Positions 47,766-60,300 of a stretch of 64,000 nt of DNA are shown piece by piece (the first letter of the stretch is position 1; each line of letters begins with the position of its first letter). This stretch comes from Plumapathes pennacea. Lineage: Eukaryota; Cnidaria; Anthozoa; Antipatharia; Myriopathidae. The stretch spans positions 12,768,068 through 12,832,067 of the forward strand of contig OZ038472.1 of assembly GCA_964036295.1 (NCBI GenBank), written 5' to 3'. Below the pieces are notes generated by a model. The model had not been told where the DNA came from, made no database searches, and was given only the letters and a program-made list of their open reading frames with translations. The position numbers and the translations under genes were made by a program.

Positions 47766-50700
47766 ATGGAAGAGCTGTACAACGCTCTCGTGAACAAAGA
47801 CCTAGATGCGTGCGAATCAGACTTCGAGGAGTCAATCATAATAGATGTCAACAATCGTTGCAAAGATGAGCGCGGCAAAACAGTTTTAGTGTTGGTCGCC
47901 GAAGCCACTTCTGGCGTGGAACATGTTCGTGAAAGATGGAGCGCGTTTGCCGACCAGTTGATAGAACAAGGAGTCCACGTGGTGCCGTCTCTAAGATTAG
48001 CCATTGACAAAAAGTATGACCCACCGTAATCAATTTCCTTCTGCAGAAGTTTATCTTGTTTTCCGTTTCTGAAGAATCAAGCGAAGGATGGAGGGATGAA
48101 ATTGATGTTGAGAAACTAGCCACTAACAACCCCTATGCAATGAGTCTTAAATGGCTTACTTCGGAGAGGTCCGGACTAGGAATTGAACCAGGCCAACAAG
48201 ATACAGCCCTAACTACAGACCACGTTCAATTAGAGGAACATTCCCCGAGTTCCCCCTCTCCCGGGGAACAATCATATTCTCAAGGAAGCGCAAGTGACTG
48301 TGGCATGGGTGATGTCATCATGGACGCTTTAAAGCGCAGTGAAACTATCAGAAAAAAGGCTGTATCTGAGCCTAGATTCAGAGCAAAATACAAGACGATC
48401 TCTGAGAAGCTGGAACAGGTTGCAGCTGAACTTATCAAAGAATGTAATGAAGATGAAAATGGTAAAAATGATGAGTTTGCACGAATCATGGACATTGAAG
48501 GCGAAGGAGTTCTAATCTGTAAACCAGATCCTCGGAACAACCAACAACGCTTAAACAGTATGACAGTCATAAAGGAGGCCACGATAATGAAGATGAAATC
48601 GGTAAGTATATATGTTCTAAACAATCGTTTACAGCATGCATGCTTCTGTCTTTAAAAAGCTTCGAGTTTTTGTTGTTGTTTTAGGTTGAGAATTTATAGT
48701 GTGATCTTGTTTTTCTGTTTAGTTAAGGACTGAGCTCTTGTTGTTATCATTTTTATCACGTTACAAGCCTCGCACACATTAATCGGTGACAGAGTAAATT
48801 TTCATTGCTGTTCTCTGTATTTTTATTCTTTCTTTTTACTCATGCCTGTTCGTATGCAAGTGAATTCTACGTAAATTTGACTGTGCACGTTTTCTTGTTT
48901 TTCATAATACGTTGCACATTTATGCCTAATTTTTTTATCTTCCACAGTTTGTGGCCAGTCCTAGTTGCCAGTATTTCCTGAAAAAGGTGATAAACGCTCC
49001 AGAGTACGAAACATCTTGTCTGGATTTTGTGTCTAGTAAATGGGGCACTAAACAATCTAAAGTATTCGATCGGGCCCACATATTGGTCCTGGCATGGTTT
49101 ATCTTGTCAGCTATTATTTACGTTTTAGCATTCCCATTTGTTTGCTTTCTATACTGTTGCCTGTGTATCGCCAAATGTCTTTCGATATGCTCCGGTTGCT
49201 TGGAAAGCAGTTCAGGTGACACTCGCCCACAGTGGATACAGTGGCTCTCGGATAAGTTTGAACACCCGCATTACAAGTTCATAAACCACACCATGTTCTA
49301 TGCGATCTTTTTGAGCTTGTTAGTAGCATCTGCCTTGGAAGAGAACTTTGCAGATATCAAGACCAACTGGGGACTTTCTACTTTGCGTAAGTTAATTGCG
49401 TTATATTTATTTAGTCTAGAACGCGGTACATGAATTCCACGTTAACCGTATGGGGCCAATATAGTTTCATTAAGTGTTAGCGGCCCATAGAAACGTAGTT
49501 CAGTTGTTATTATACAACACGCGAACGTAGAAGCTGAGGACCTGTAGACTCTTATACAACCATAAAATGTATTATAACTTTTTTTAAGACAAATTAAACT
49601 ATAGAGTTCTAAAGACTGTTCAAAACGCACAAAGATGAATGTTCATAAGAAGGTGCAACATAATATAAGCATAAATAATTACAGTATATAGAGGATATTA
49701 CACGGCGGCGAGAAGATACGAATTTTATTTTCGAGTGGTAAAAACGATATTTTACGAACGAGCGCTTCGCGAGTGAGTAAAATATTGTTTTCACCACGAG
49801 AAAATAAAATCCATATCTTCAAGCCGCCGTGTAATTTTCTTTTTATCATATTAGACACGAGTGTTTTACGAGAAATTGCACAAACAACCGTGCAAAAGCG
49901 AGAAATGATGCCAACGATATCCTCACTAGTGAGAATATGGAAAATATGCCACTCGGGTCCCGGATGTAGTTTCGTATGGATTTTACGCACAGTATATTTT
50001 CCAGTAAAACACTCGTGTCTATATAATAAACATACATATCTAACAATCATAAGAAAGTATACCGATCTATCATGATTGATGAGTGAAGATGAGTGTATCT
50101 CTGACAAGCAAACAATACAATATTTTGGTTCAGTCTACAGATTTTGTTTGTTGACTGAAATTAGTCAACATAAATCCCATGTTCTTTATACGGTCTGGCA
50201 ATTACTGTATGCTTCTATAAATCAAAATAGCAAGCTGACAAGTGCTTTATCCCTTTATGAGATAAGAAAGCAAACGATCATAGCTTTGCTGAGGCGACAA
50301 GAAAACTAACCGAGTCTGACACAAGTTGACAATTATGGTCCTGCACTCAAGAGTGCACGTTGAAACATTTGTGATTATCAGATAAGATCGCGCGTACTGT
50401 TTACTTTATCTTAAAAATTGTTTGTAGTAACTGATTCTAAAGTCTGATACTAGCCCGTGACTCTTTTAGCTATGTTTGAAATCTGATGAGTTTCTTTTCT
50501 GTGCACACACTTTTTTTTGCAGACATTATCATCTTTGTATTCGTAGTGGGCTATGCTCTGGATGTATTTACGAAGTTCATCCTATGGTGCAGGTACAGGA
50601 TTGATAGATACCGCAAAAAGAAACCCAGGCCAGCATTACAGGGCTACTGGTCCTGGTACGCATTTCTCCTTTATGCTCTCACCACATCAATTTTTATGGC

Positions 50701-53408
50701 TTCGTATATTCTGTGGATCTGTGCTTGGAAAGCTAACAATGACTCATGGAATCCTGACGACAAATTATTTGGAGACTCTGACATAATTTACAGCATTGCT
50801 TGTGTGTTGGCGTTTCTTCGCATAACTCGCATTCTCAGGGCTTTCAGGAAACTTGGAACTCTAGAACTGTCACTAGCAAATATGTTGCATGACGTATGGT
50901 ATTTTGGCTTCTTGTTCTTTTTCCTTTACATTTCGTTCGCTGTTGGGATACGGAAACTCTATTCCTACCACGTGACTGCAACCAAGGTGGACCATCCAAT
51001 GAGCAAGTAAATATATTATATACTTTAATAATATACACGTATACTTGTAATATATACAGAGGATATTACACGGCGTCGCGAAGATATGAATTATATTTTC
51101 AAGTGATAAATAGATATATTACGAACAAGCGCTGCGTGAGTGAGTGGAGAAGTACCGCGAGAAAATAAAATCCATAACTTCATGCCGCCGTGTAATTTTA
51201 CTTTTATTATATAGACACGAGTGTTATAAGGGTGATGAACTTCTGTATTCTCCTTACAATATGTCGCCAGAGATAATATTATAGAGTATGGAGAATTTGC
51301 CATTAGATAGATAAGAGCTACTGATTTAGTTATTAATTCTCACTATATCTGCCATCACATATTTTCTTCGTGAAAGGTTTGAAAAATTTGTATTTTGTGC
51401 TTGGAAGATAAAGAGTTTTTTTTAGGTCAATGCCACTTGTCTTTTTAGGTAAAATTTCCAATGTGAAAGTATAGTATAATCTTCTCTTCTCTTCTACTCA
51501 GCTAACTCATTTTTTGTCTTTTTTACTGGCCAGATTTCTTCCAACTCTAGAGGGTCTCTTTTGGTTGGTCATAGGAGTTCTTGATACGGACGCATACAAT
51601 ACAAGCTTAAAATACAAAGCCGTACAAACTACCGGGAAAATCATGGTAGCTACGTATACCCTTCTGTCGATACTTGTGGCTATAAACATGCTGATTGCCC
51701 TGATGACCAAGACTTTTGAAAGAATCCAAGTATGTCGATGTTTTCTCAAGTATTCGGTTTTGATGAAAAAAACATAGCTAAAGCAACTGCTACAGTCTGT
51801 GACAAAAATAAAAAAGCCAATCAAAAGTGCGAGCCGGAAAACGTCACGATCATCGATTGCCACTGCTTGCATGAACAGATCGCTTTTGTTTCTGATTGAC
51901 CACAACTGCATAGCACACACTGAAGCAAAAAGCAAAAAAAAAAACCATAAGAATAGTTTCAACCCTGTCAGATGAAAAGCGCTCTGTGTAGCAAAAGAAA
52001 TGACCTCTATAAACTAAATTAACATAAGCACTTAAATTCGTTTTCAGACAAATCAGGAAACTGAATGGGCGTTTGCCAGGACCCAGATGTGGCTTGAATA
52101 TCTGGATTACAGAGGAACAGTTTTGCCACCGCCACTAAACTGCTTAGAATTGCCGAGAGTCTTCTATCAATTGTATCGTCTTTGCTGTTCCTGCTGTTGT
52201 GAAAGCTGTCGCTTACGAGGCTGTCTCAGGGTGGGAAATGGATCTTAGCATTAGGGTTGAAAGCAAGTGTATAACTGACTAAGCTCTTCAGCACATAATT
52301 TATATTTTGTCGACGCTTGCCGAGGAAAATCTAAGGAAAATCTACTCAAACCATACATGGAGCTCTTAAATGATTTTATAGGGAGTGATCCTAATGAAGC
52401 GAAAGCAAAAGAAAAGAGTTCCTCAATCTTCGCTGCAGTGCAACTCTATTTCTAGTTTCGTATGGATTTTACTAACGGCATATTTTTCCAGTAAAACACT
52501 TGTGTCTACATAATAAAGGCGACTCTTTTCTTTAATATTCTATATTTGCTCTTATGCTTAAATACTTAGTTTTAATCTTCAACGTAAATTCTCTTGTTTG
52601 AATAATTTTAAAAAAATCATTGTTTCTGAAGAGTCCACTAAAATGAAATACTCCACGCATACATTTTCTCTCTCTTTTTTCCAACAGGAAGACACTGAAG
52701 CTGGTAAACCAGACCACAAAAAGACGGTATGAAATACTCTAGTAAAACATGCAATTTAAACAAAAGTGTGCCTTGCCTTTCTTGCTATAAGGTGCTAGAT
52801 ACTTCTTTTTCTTAAAGTTTGTTAGTTTAATGGCCAACTTGTAAAGCATACTTGCAAATGTTCACGGAATAGACCCTGTTACTTGCCACTCTGTTTTATG
52901 TCTTCAAGATTTCTATGAACTAAATTATCTCTTTTTCTCTAACTAGAGACAGAACACAATGAGAAAGCTTATAGTACGCTATCTGAAGAAAAAGCTGAAT
53001 TCAGAGTCGCGTAGAGAAGGGGACCAAGCGACCGAACTCAGCAAATTGCGAAAAGATATTCAACTTGATATAAGGCGTATTATAATGGAGGAAATTAAGC
53101 CAAACATGGGCCAATGCGCACATGCGGCCGAGAAAGAAGATTCAAAAGAACCGGGTCAAAGTCAAACAAGCTGTTCTATGGACCAAAGCACACACGCGTC
53201 CGAGAAAGAAGATTCAAAAGAACCGGGCCAAAGTCAAACAAGCTGTTCTATGGACCAAAGCACACACGCGTCCGAGAGAGAAGATTCAAAAGAACCGGGC
53301 CAACGTCGAAAAAGCCCTACTTTTGAGACGGATGACGCAGCATGCGTGGACTCGGAAGCTGTAGAATCGGAGCCTTCGGATGACTGTCGAATCAAAGTAA
53401 TTGTGTAA
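47766..53408 (+). CDS. TRPC-like cation channel C, frameshift in exon 1
   Basis: Exons are 47766-48601, 48948-49386, 50523-51006, 51534-51729, 52048-52230, 52688-52726 and 52947-53408, about 879 codons. Domain order matches A. Exon 1 is broken: at 48020-48022 it has gacccaccg where B has gaccccaccg, so the frame ends at 48029 after DKKYDPP, and the rest (from 48056, NPYAMSLKWL and the TRP_2-like part) is one base off. All later exons are intact and in phase: IALMTKTFERIQ (S6), EWAFARTQMW TRP box. The tail is Cys-rich (CCSCCCESCRLRGC). C is the only copy with a 13-codon exon (EDTEAGKPDHKKT) joining channel body to the coiled-coil exon and has no internal promoter. Intron 1 is only 346 bp against 2.2-3.9 kb in the others. 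Either a young pseudogene or a homopolymer error; the clean rest favours the latter or a very recent break. Confidence 0.78.
49690..50022. mobile_element. Foldback element in intron 2 of TRPC-C
   Basis: Arms at about 49698-49740 (ttacacggcggcgagaagat) and 49793-49833 (tcttcaagccgccgtgtaa) pair, with a centre of gagcgcttcgcgagtgag. A second inverted pair follows: tagacacgagtgttttac (49853) and gtaaaacactcgtgtcta (50004). Relatives are at 51059 and 61427. Confidence 0.8.
51059..51230. mobile_element. Foldback element after exon 3 of TRPC-C
   Basis: Diverged copy of the element at 49690: attacacggcgtcgcgaaga and cttcatgccgccgtgtaatt arms around aagcgctgcgtgagtgag, then tagacacgagtgttata. It starts about 50 bp after the exon 3 donor, the same site as in D (61427), so this insertion predates the C/D split or both were homogenised. 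Confidence 0.7.
53115..53310 (+). repeat. 72-bp repeats in the last exon of TRPC-C
   Basis: Nearly three units (HAAEKEDSKEPGQSQTSC, then THASEKEDSKEPGQSQTSC, then THASEREDSKEPGQRRKS), with SMDQ in place of VGQ between them. Same family as the B minisatellite. Confidence 0.85.
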
Positions 53409-54410
53409 TTACTTTGATTTTCATGTTTTTTAGTTCTTTGGATTTGTGCTTTAGGATTAATCTAGACAAGTTTGGCAGCAGTATTGGCCAATCAGAAACA
53501 AAAGCAAAACTCTGTCCACATGCTCTGGACATAAGTCGTAGTTTTACTCCCAAGCTCAAAATACAGCTTCTCCTAATCTTTTAAGAAAAAACGTATGAGC
53601 GTTGTAGAGAGAATTGACAGCTGAATCAGCTTTCATTTGAGTACATTATATCAAGTGGCAATTTCTCCATTAAGATTAAAATCTCTAGTGAGAGATTGAA
53701 TGGGAATACAAATGCATTCAAACTTGTGTAGGAGAAAATAGTGCAGTCAATTACAATCAAAGGTTATAAGATAATAAGTGCTAAAGCAGCTAATGCTCTC
53801 TGCACCAATAAGGGCATGTTTGATTGGGTCTATTCCGAAATAGGAATTTTTACAACAAAATTCCACTGTCCTCGTTTCTGACTGGTTCCCCAACATCAAT
53901 AAGAGTACAGATGCACGGAGCTGACGTGAGCACTGCGGAACACAAAACTTTGCCAAAATTTTCAGTGGATTCCGAACCCATTTTCGAGTTAAAAATTTTC
54001 AATTTCGACTGCAAAAACTACGTCCCTGAATGGGGAGATGTTTCCGACCAGGAACTTGTTGGGCACGTGGAGTGTTTTGAGGAAAATACACGGTTTGCCG
54101 CCCTCGACGACTTCGGAGTGCGTGGCGACAGTGGAATTTTGTTGTAAAAAAACAAATCGCGTACGGTTTGCCATTGTCTGTACTCTTATTGATAAGGGAA
54201 ATGACGCCATAAAATGTTCAAAACTGTATAGTGAAACAACTCGCTATCGCTCGTTGTTCCACTTGCAGTTTTTTATGTAGTAAGAATTATTGACAGTTTG
54301 ATCTACTTTCATCTGAGCAAAACCAAGTTCCCCCAGTATTTCATCAATATCTATAAAATAACTAATATTTTTTCACAAAGTTACCCAGCTTGGTAACTTT
54401 TGATGACCAA
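53409..54410. other. Intergenic region after TRPC-C
   Basis: 53515-53640 copies the A and B tails (ctggacataagtcgtagttt). A plus frame at 53824-54147 has no domain. A short inverted pair, aggaatttttacaacaaaattccactgtc (53843) and gacagtggaattttgttgta (54127), encloses about 290 bp and could be one more MITE. Confidence 0.4.
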
Positions 54411-54614
54411 ATTTCTTTCAGCTCTAGAGGGTCTCTTTTAGCTAAACACCTGAGTGCCCAATTTAAAAGAATACAACATAAACTTACCAGGTTATGAAGT
54501 GAACAAAGATGTCATCAAACTCATGGTTGCCAGGTGCACGCTGCTTACAATATTCTTGTCGCAGTATTAAGCATGTTGATTGAACTCATGACTAATACCT
54601 GCAACAAGATTCAA
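54411..54614 (+). pseudogene. Second relic of a TRPC pore/S6 exon
   Basis: Begins atttctttcagctctagagg and ends ILVAVLSMLIELMTNTCNKI before gtaagt, as the relic at 13943 but without the MITE. The acceptor is caa, and the pore part is not recognisable. The surrounding 54280-56680 copies 13800-16860. It shows an array member lost before the block was duplicated. Confidence 0.75.
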
Positions 54615-57372
54615 GTAAGTACATTAGCTAAGTGAGATCTGACAATCCAGACACTGTGGAAATGTTTTGGCCTTGCATGTTTACCCTAACAAAAAATATT
54701 TGTATAGGTACAGTAGAGCCATATTTGACCTCCAAACAACAGAAGTCATACTCAAAATAAGCACTGCTCCCCTCCCTCCCCATCCCCCTCAAATACAAGC
54801 CCATGGGTTAATTGATATAGGTTTAGCATCCATGAATAAGCCATGTAACTCAACCCAAGTTTTCAACTTGGGTATCATTGGCCTCCCACTTTGGTTCAAC
54901 TTGGCTTGACTTGGCTCAACTTTGGTCAAGCTCAAATTTCAACCCAAGTTGACCAAGGCTTTTCATCATTTAGCCACTCATAAGCCAAGTTAACCCAAGT
55001 CAAGCCAAAATCAAGCAAGGTGATTACATCAGGTTTTGTTATATATCACTTGGATGAGTTTTCTTGCAACACTACAGGTTGATCAAGTTAGCTCAACTTG
55101 AGAGCTGTCCATTTGGCCAGGGCTTAGCTCCTTCGGGTTCACAAATTAATGTAATGTCACAAAACTCAATAAATGATAAAACAAGCAAAAAAAGACCAGC
55201 AATATTCAAGCATTTTATAGAGCCTTGACTGTCAAGTTTAGATGTGAGCAAAATGTAAAGCATTAGTATTTTAGTGGGAAAAACAAACATGATGTACGAA
55301 AGCTTAGGGAGCCCTCTCTTACAGACAAGATCGGTTTATTCCCCTCCATATAAAAACTATAGAACACAATGTGAAACACATTCTTTTTCATGAATAAACA
55401 ATAAAACACTTCATGCTAGTACAGCAATCTAAAATGTCCAGCCATCTTTTTTTCCAGCTGGAAATTCTATACCAGACTCAACATTCAGCCGGACATTACA
55501 ATCAAAAGGCCAAAGGTGTCCCACTGGTCTGAAATATCCCGTGTTCGAAAATGTGTTGTTTAACTGAAGACATTATAAACTAAGGAATGTTTGCTTTGAT
55601 CTCATAATCATCTGAGACCACTAAAGTTAGGGTAGCATTATCTGAGCCAGCGAATATTCGTGAGTACAGTAGTTTGTGGACGAGACAGTTATTACACAAC
55701 AGGCACCTGCCTGTTGGCTATTATCAGATCCAGATGTCCGGTATCCAGTGATTACAAGGGTAAATTATGTTTTATCTGAGTACCTGAGTATGAAGTACCA
55801 GACACCAGAGGGGGGAGGGGGAAGGTGTGCTGCTCAACATGGTATACTTAATTTGCCTCTCCGACTCTAGAACAGGGTACACAAATCACCGATTCTTTCT
55901 CGGACAGGGTATAGTTTCGTTCAGTCTTGGTCGATTTCCTGCCAAAATCCTTCATGATTTATAGTCGAGTCTGTCGCTGCTGTTTAAACAATAATGCAAC
56001 TTGTTCAGGCTATACCGCCATAATGATTGGTATTTACCCAACTAGATTACATTCTAGGATACAAACTTGATGTAGGCATGGCTCTAGAATACAGTAATGC
56101 AAGTACAAGTGTACACTTACCAAAATATTATTAAATGGCACTCTCTTCGATAGTGTGACAGTTGCTTGGTCAAAAACACCGGTCGCTGCTTCAAACGGAC
56201 CAGCTTATTCTTTTCTTCCTGATGTGTTGCTATGAGCGTGTCTCACTGCGCTAACAATCACTGCAGCGTGTGACGTTGGGTCACCGTCAGGCTGTATCCC
56301 CGTGAAGACGTTGCATTCTGACAAGACACCACAGCCACACTTCCGCCATTTTGTTATATATCCCAGAGTTCGTTGCGTGCTTGGATGGACGCCAATAACT
56401 TCGACAGCACTTTGACATACTGTATAAGTTTTCGTTTGACGTCTTCAGAGCTACTTTCTTGGAAAAACATGCTCGTATAAACGTGTTAATCTTTTCCCTG
56501 AAAAACCTATATATTTATAAAATAACTATGCGCGTTCTGATTGGCTAAAATCCATGTTAGATAAGAGCCGTATTACACGCTGACGGGTATTTTAATGACT
56601 ATTTTATAAATAAACTAGAAATACGATAAGCGCAGATACTTCCTCGCTCTAGCCTGGACTGAGATATATTACTTTAATTGGTAGCTCAACAACAGCAGCC
56701 TTAGCTATTTGCCCGAGGGAAGGAGGAGGGGGATACTTGAGCTACAACACACTTGGCTTCGGCAAGATGGCGAATAAAGCTGGTGTTACACTGGTCGATT
56801 TGCAAAAATGCAATGTATAAGTTTCTTAATGTTTCGTGACAAAAAACAATGTACGAAATGCGGAATCAAATTGACGTAACAAAAGGGGATTGTGTTTCGA
56901 ATCCGGGGGGTGGTGGGTACTCATCATAATTCTTGGTGGGGGTGTGCGGACCTGAAAACCCTTACCCTATTTCAGACCAAAATATCTGATACCTGGCTCC
57001 GAAATGTGTACCCTATTTTAGACCTATTTTAGAGATTATTTTTTTCTTTTGCAACGATTTCCTCCTTGTTTTTTTTTTTTTTTTTTTTTTTTTTCATTAG
57101 CCGTGCAATGTCCGCGGCGACACATTTCTTGAAAACAGTACCCTTTGGGGCTGCACATACCTATATGGCTTATAAATGGGAGTACCGCCTCCCCTCCTCG
57201 TTTTCGAATCAATAATATTTCTGTTGCACTAATCTAACACCTCCCAAATTTTGCCGAAGTCGCCGTTCCGCGAGGTGCTTCAGTCCTGATTCAGGGAATT
57301 CGATTTGTTCACCACAGGTGTTTCTTATCAACTCTTGCTTGCAAAGCTTCTCGAGTTCTTGAGGTATAAAGC
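54615..57372. repeat. Upstream region of TRPC-D, copy of 14402-18179
   Basis: In order: the ttgacttggc motif region (54890-55110), matches to 15060-15650 (55190-55790), the shared block (56040-56780), and the ACCCTATTTC-type element (56900-57195) with a T-run at about 57069-57094. The minus-frame repeat (17100-17571) is mostly missing. The last 90 bp carry the conserved pre-ATG sequence. Confidence 0.6.
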
Positions 57373-60300
57373 ATGGAAGCGCTGTACAACGCTCTCGTGG
57401 ACAAAGACCTAGATGCGTGTGAAAAAGGCTTCGAGGAGTCAATCATAATAGATGTCGACAATCGTTGCAAAGCCGATAAGCTCGGCAAAACAGTTTTAGT
57501 GCTGGTCGCCGAAGCCACTTCTGGCGTGGAACATGATGTTCGTGAAAGATGGAGCGCATTTGCCGACAAGTTGATTAATCAAGGATCGGTCCACGTGGAG
57601 CAGTCTCTAAGATTAGCCATTGACAAAAAGTATGACGACACCGTAATCATCTTCCTTCTGAAGAAATTCATCCCGTTTTGTTCAAACAACAACGACGACA
57701 ACAACGATGACAACCCCTATGCAATGAGTCTCAAATGGCTTACTTTGGTACATTCAGAGGAACAACAATGTTCTCAAGGAAGCACAACCGACCCGGAAGA
57801 TGTCATCATGGACGCTCTAAAGCGCAGTAAAACTCTCAGAGAGGACGCTGTATCTCAGCCTAAGTTGAGAGCAAAAAAGGAAACACGCTCTAAGGATCTG
57901 GAGCAGTTTGCAGCTGATCTTGTCGAAGAATGTAACGAAAATGATGGTACAGATGCTGAGCTTAAAAATATCATGGGCATTAAAGGCGAAGGAGAACCTT
58001 GGAATAACGAACAACGCTTAAACAGTATGACAGTCATAACAGAAGCTACGATAATGAGGATGAAATTGGTAAGCATAGTTCTAGAGTGTTACAATACATA
58101 CTCGTGATTGTTGGTTTAATTTATAATTTGGTAGTTGTTGTGTAAGTTGCCACTGCCACACCTTCTACATCGTTTAAGGAGAGCTGGTTTAATTAGTATC
58201 TTGAGGGTAAAAATGTTTTCTTGATAAAGTTGACGAAATCAGTTGTGCCTTTTATGTATGACTCTTGTTTCTTGGCAATGGGTTGTAAAAGCGAATCAAC
58301 ACAACTGAAAATATGGTCTGTTGTTACCCGAATAAGACGACCGACGGGTGTCGGTTTGCGAATTTTCGTCAGTGACTGTATAAAATTCGGGGATTCTGCA
58401 TGGGTGGCTTTTTTTGGGGGGTCTTGTTCAAAGAATTCAAGTGTCAGTTTGTCAATGCAGCCGTTAGAATGTAGTTTGTTGACCAAATTGCTGACATTTG
58501 CTGCTGTGTTTGATACGATGGGCTGATCCAGAGGCTTATAAAATTTATCATCAGAGAGTTGTTTATTACCTTCTTGAATCTTAGCACTAGTATCTAGGAC
58601 GACAGTAGTAGTCCCCTTGTCGGCTTTTGAGAATAATCTGTGTTTTTGCGGAGTTCTTTGATGGGAGTGCCTTTCTCTCGTTTGCTGATAGGTTATTCGA
58701 TTGAGCCGGAGCGAAGGTTACTTCCGCTAGTTCATTCTTGGTGATATCCAAATAAGTTTCAAGTGCCACAGAGGGTTGTAGTGGTGCGGTTGCCATTGAG
58801 ACTTAACATGGAATGAATAAGCGGTGGCCGTGGATTTTGAGTCAGCAAACATGAAGCGTATGCGCATAAAACGGGCAAAACTGTTGAAGTCCTTTAGAAG
58901 GTACTTAGTTGAAGCCTGACTCAGGCTCGTGACTGTTGGTTTTATAACTTGGTATAATAGCATTTTCTCATTGGGATAGCCATAATAATTTTAAACCATT
59001 TTTGGCGCCGCTCTCCAAGGGATTGCAAATAACTCTGTCGCCGCTAATTATTTAGTCCCGACGAAACTTTCTGTAACGACAAGAAATACCGTCTCAAGAA
59101 GATTCCAGGCCGAAAGCGGACACCAAAGTTATGATGAACTTTAACCTTAAACATTGACGATTTATGCTTTACACTGTACACATGGCATCTGTTGCTTCAT
59201 ATATACTGTACTCTGTAGCTGTTTGTGGAGTGTTTTCGCCGAAAAGATATCTGTTTTTGTGACGAAAATAATTAACTCTCGCGGCTTAAGACTGCACAAA
59301 TGCGGCTCTGTGATTAATTATGCTGTGAGCCTGTGACAATCATCAAAATGCTTCCATTCGACATTGCGGGTAACTATATACTAGAAATAAAAATCACACC
59401 GAAATAGTCCTGAGCCTCCTGAGCATTGAGTTTCGGACTGAACACACTGCAAACAAAACCACAATAACAATGTAGAGTTAAATGGTTCAAGATTGGAAGT
59501 GAAGTGGCTCCTTACGAGCCAAGTTCATAGCTTTCAGGAATTCGCTGCATGATTTCCGATTGAATTAGCATTGGCATGAAACTTAACAGCGGACCCTCAA
59601 AATCTGTCAACATTTATAAATTTCACGAACTGTCCAGAACAGATCACAACCACCAACTCGCGCATGATCCGGGGGGGGGGGGGGGGGGGGGGGGGGCGGA
59701 TACCATATAAAAAAAAGACGGACCGCTTAGGGTGCTCAACATCAAACGCTGACATTTTTATGTGACGTGGTACCGTTTAGGGGTCGGGTGCCAGTCGAAT
59801 GAACTCTTTTTGTTTGAAAACAGTAAGGGATATAGTGCTTGATGATATCCCCTTTATAGCAATTAAAGACATCGAAACTTTAAATTCTTGGTATGCTATT
59901 ATTGGTACCTTTTAGGGGTCAAAGTAAACTCAAGCTACGCCCGTTTTAGTATATCTCTTAGGGGTCAAAACGAAAATTCCCGACGATTCCCCGTCATTTT
60001 TATGTGGGAGTCCCCCCCGGGAGTGTGACCGTGCCCGTTGAATGTTTCATTAATGGAAGAAAGCTGGGTATGCCATGATAATTAACTATCTTTAGCGCCG
60101 CTCTCCGAAGACAAAACATAGTCTGATTTTCTGTTGGATTGTAGTTTTAAATTTAGAGGTAAAATAAATATCAAGTCCTTGGACATACAGAACTCATTTC
60201 CTTGTTTTATGATAGGTTGCAGATTTATGTCTAATTTTTTATCTTCCACAGTTTGTGGCCAGTCCCAGATGCCAGTACTTCCTGAAAATGGTGATAAACG

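Noticed and set aside
54661-54909. 80-codon plus frame with hydrophobic look
   Set aside because: Lies in the duplicated non-coding block; the sister copy at 14463-14669 does not preserve the frame.
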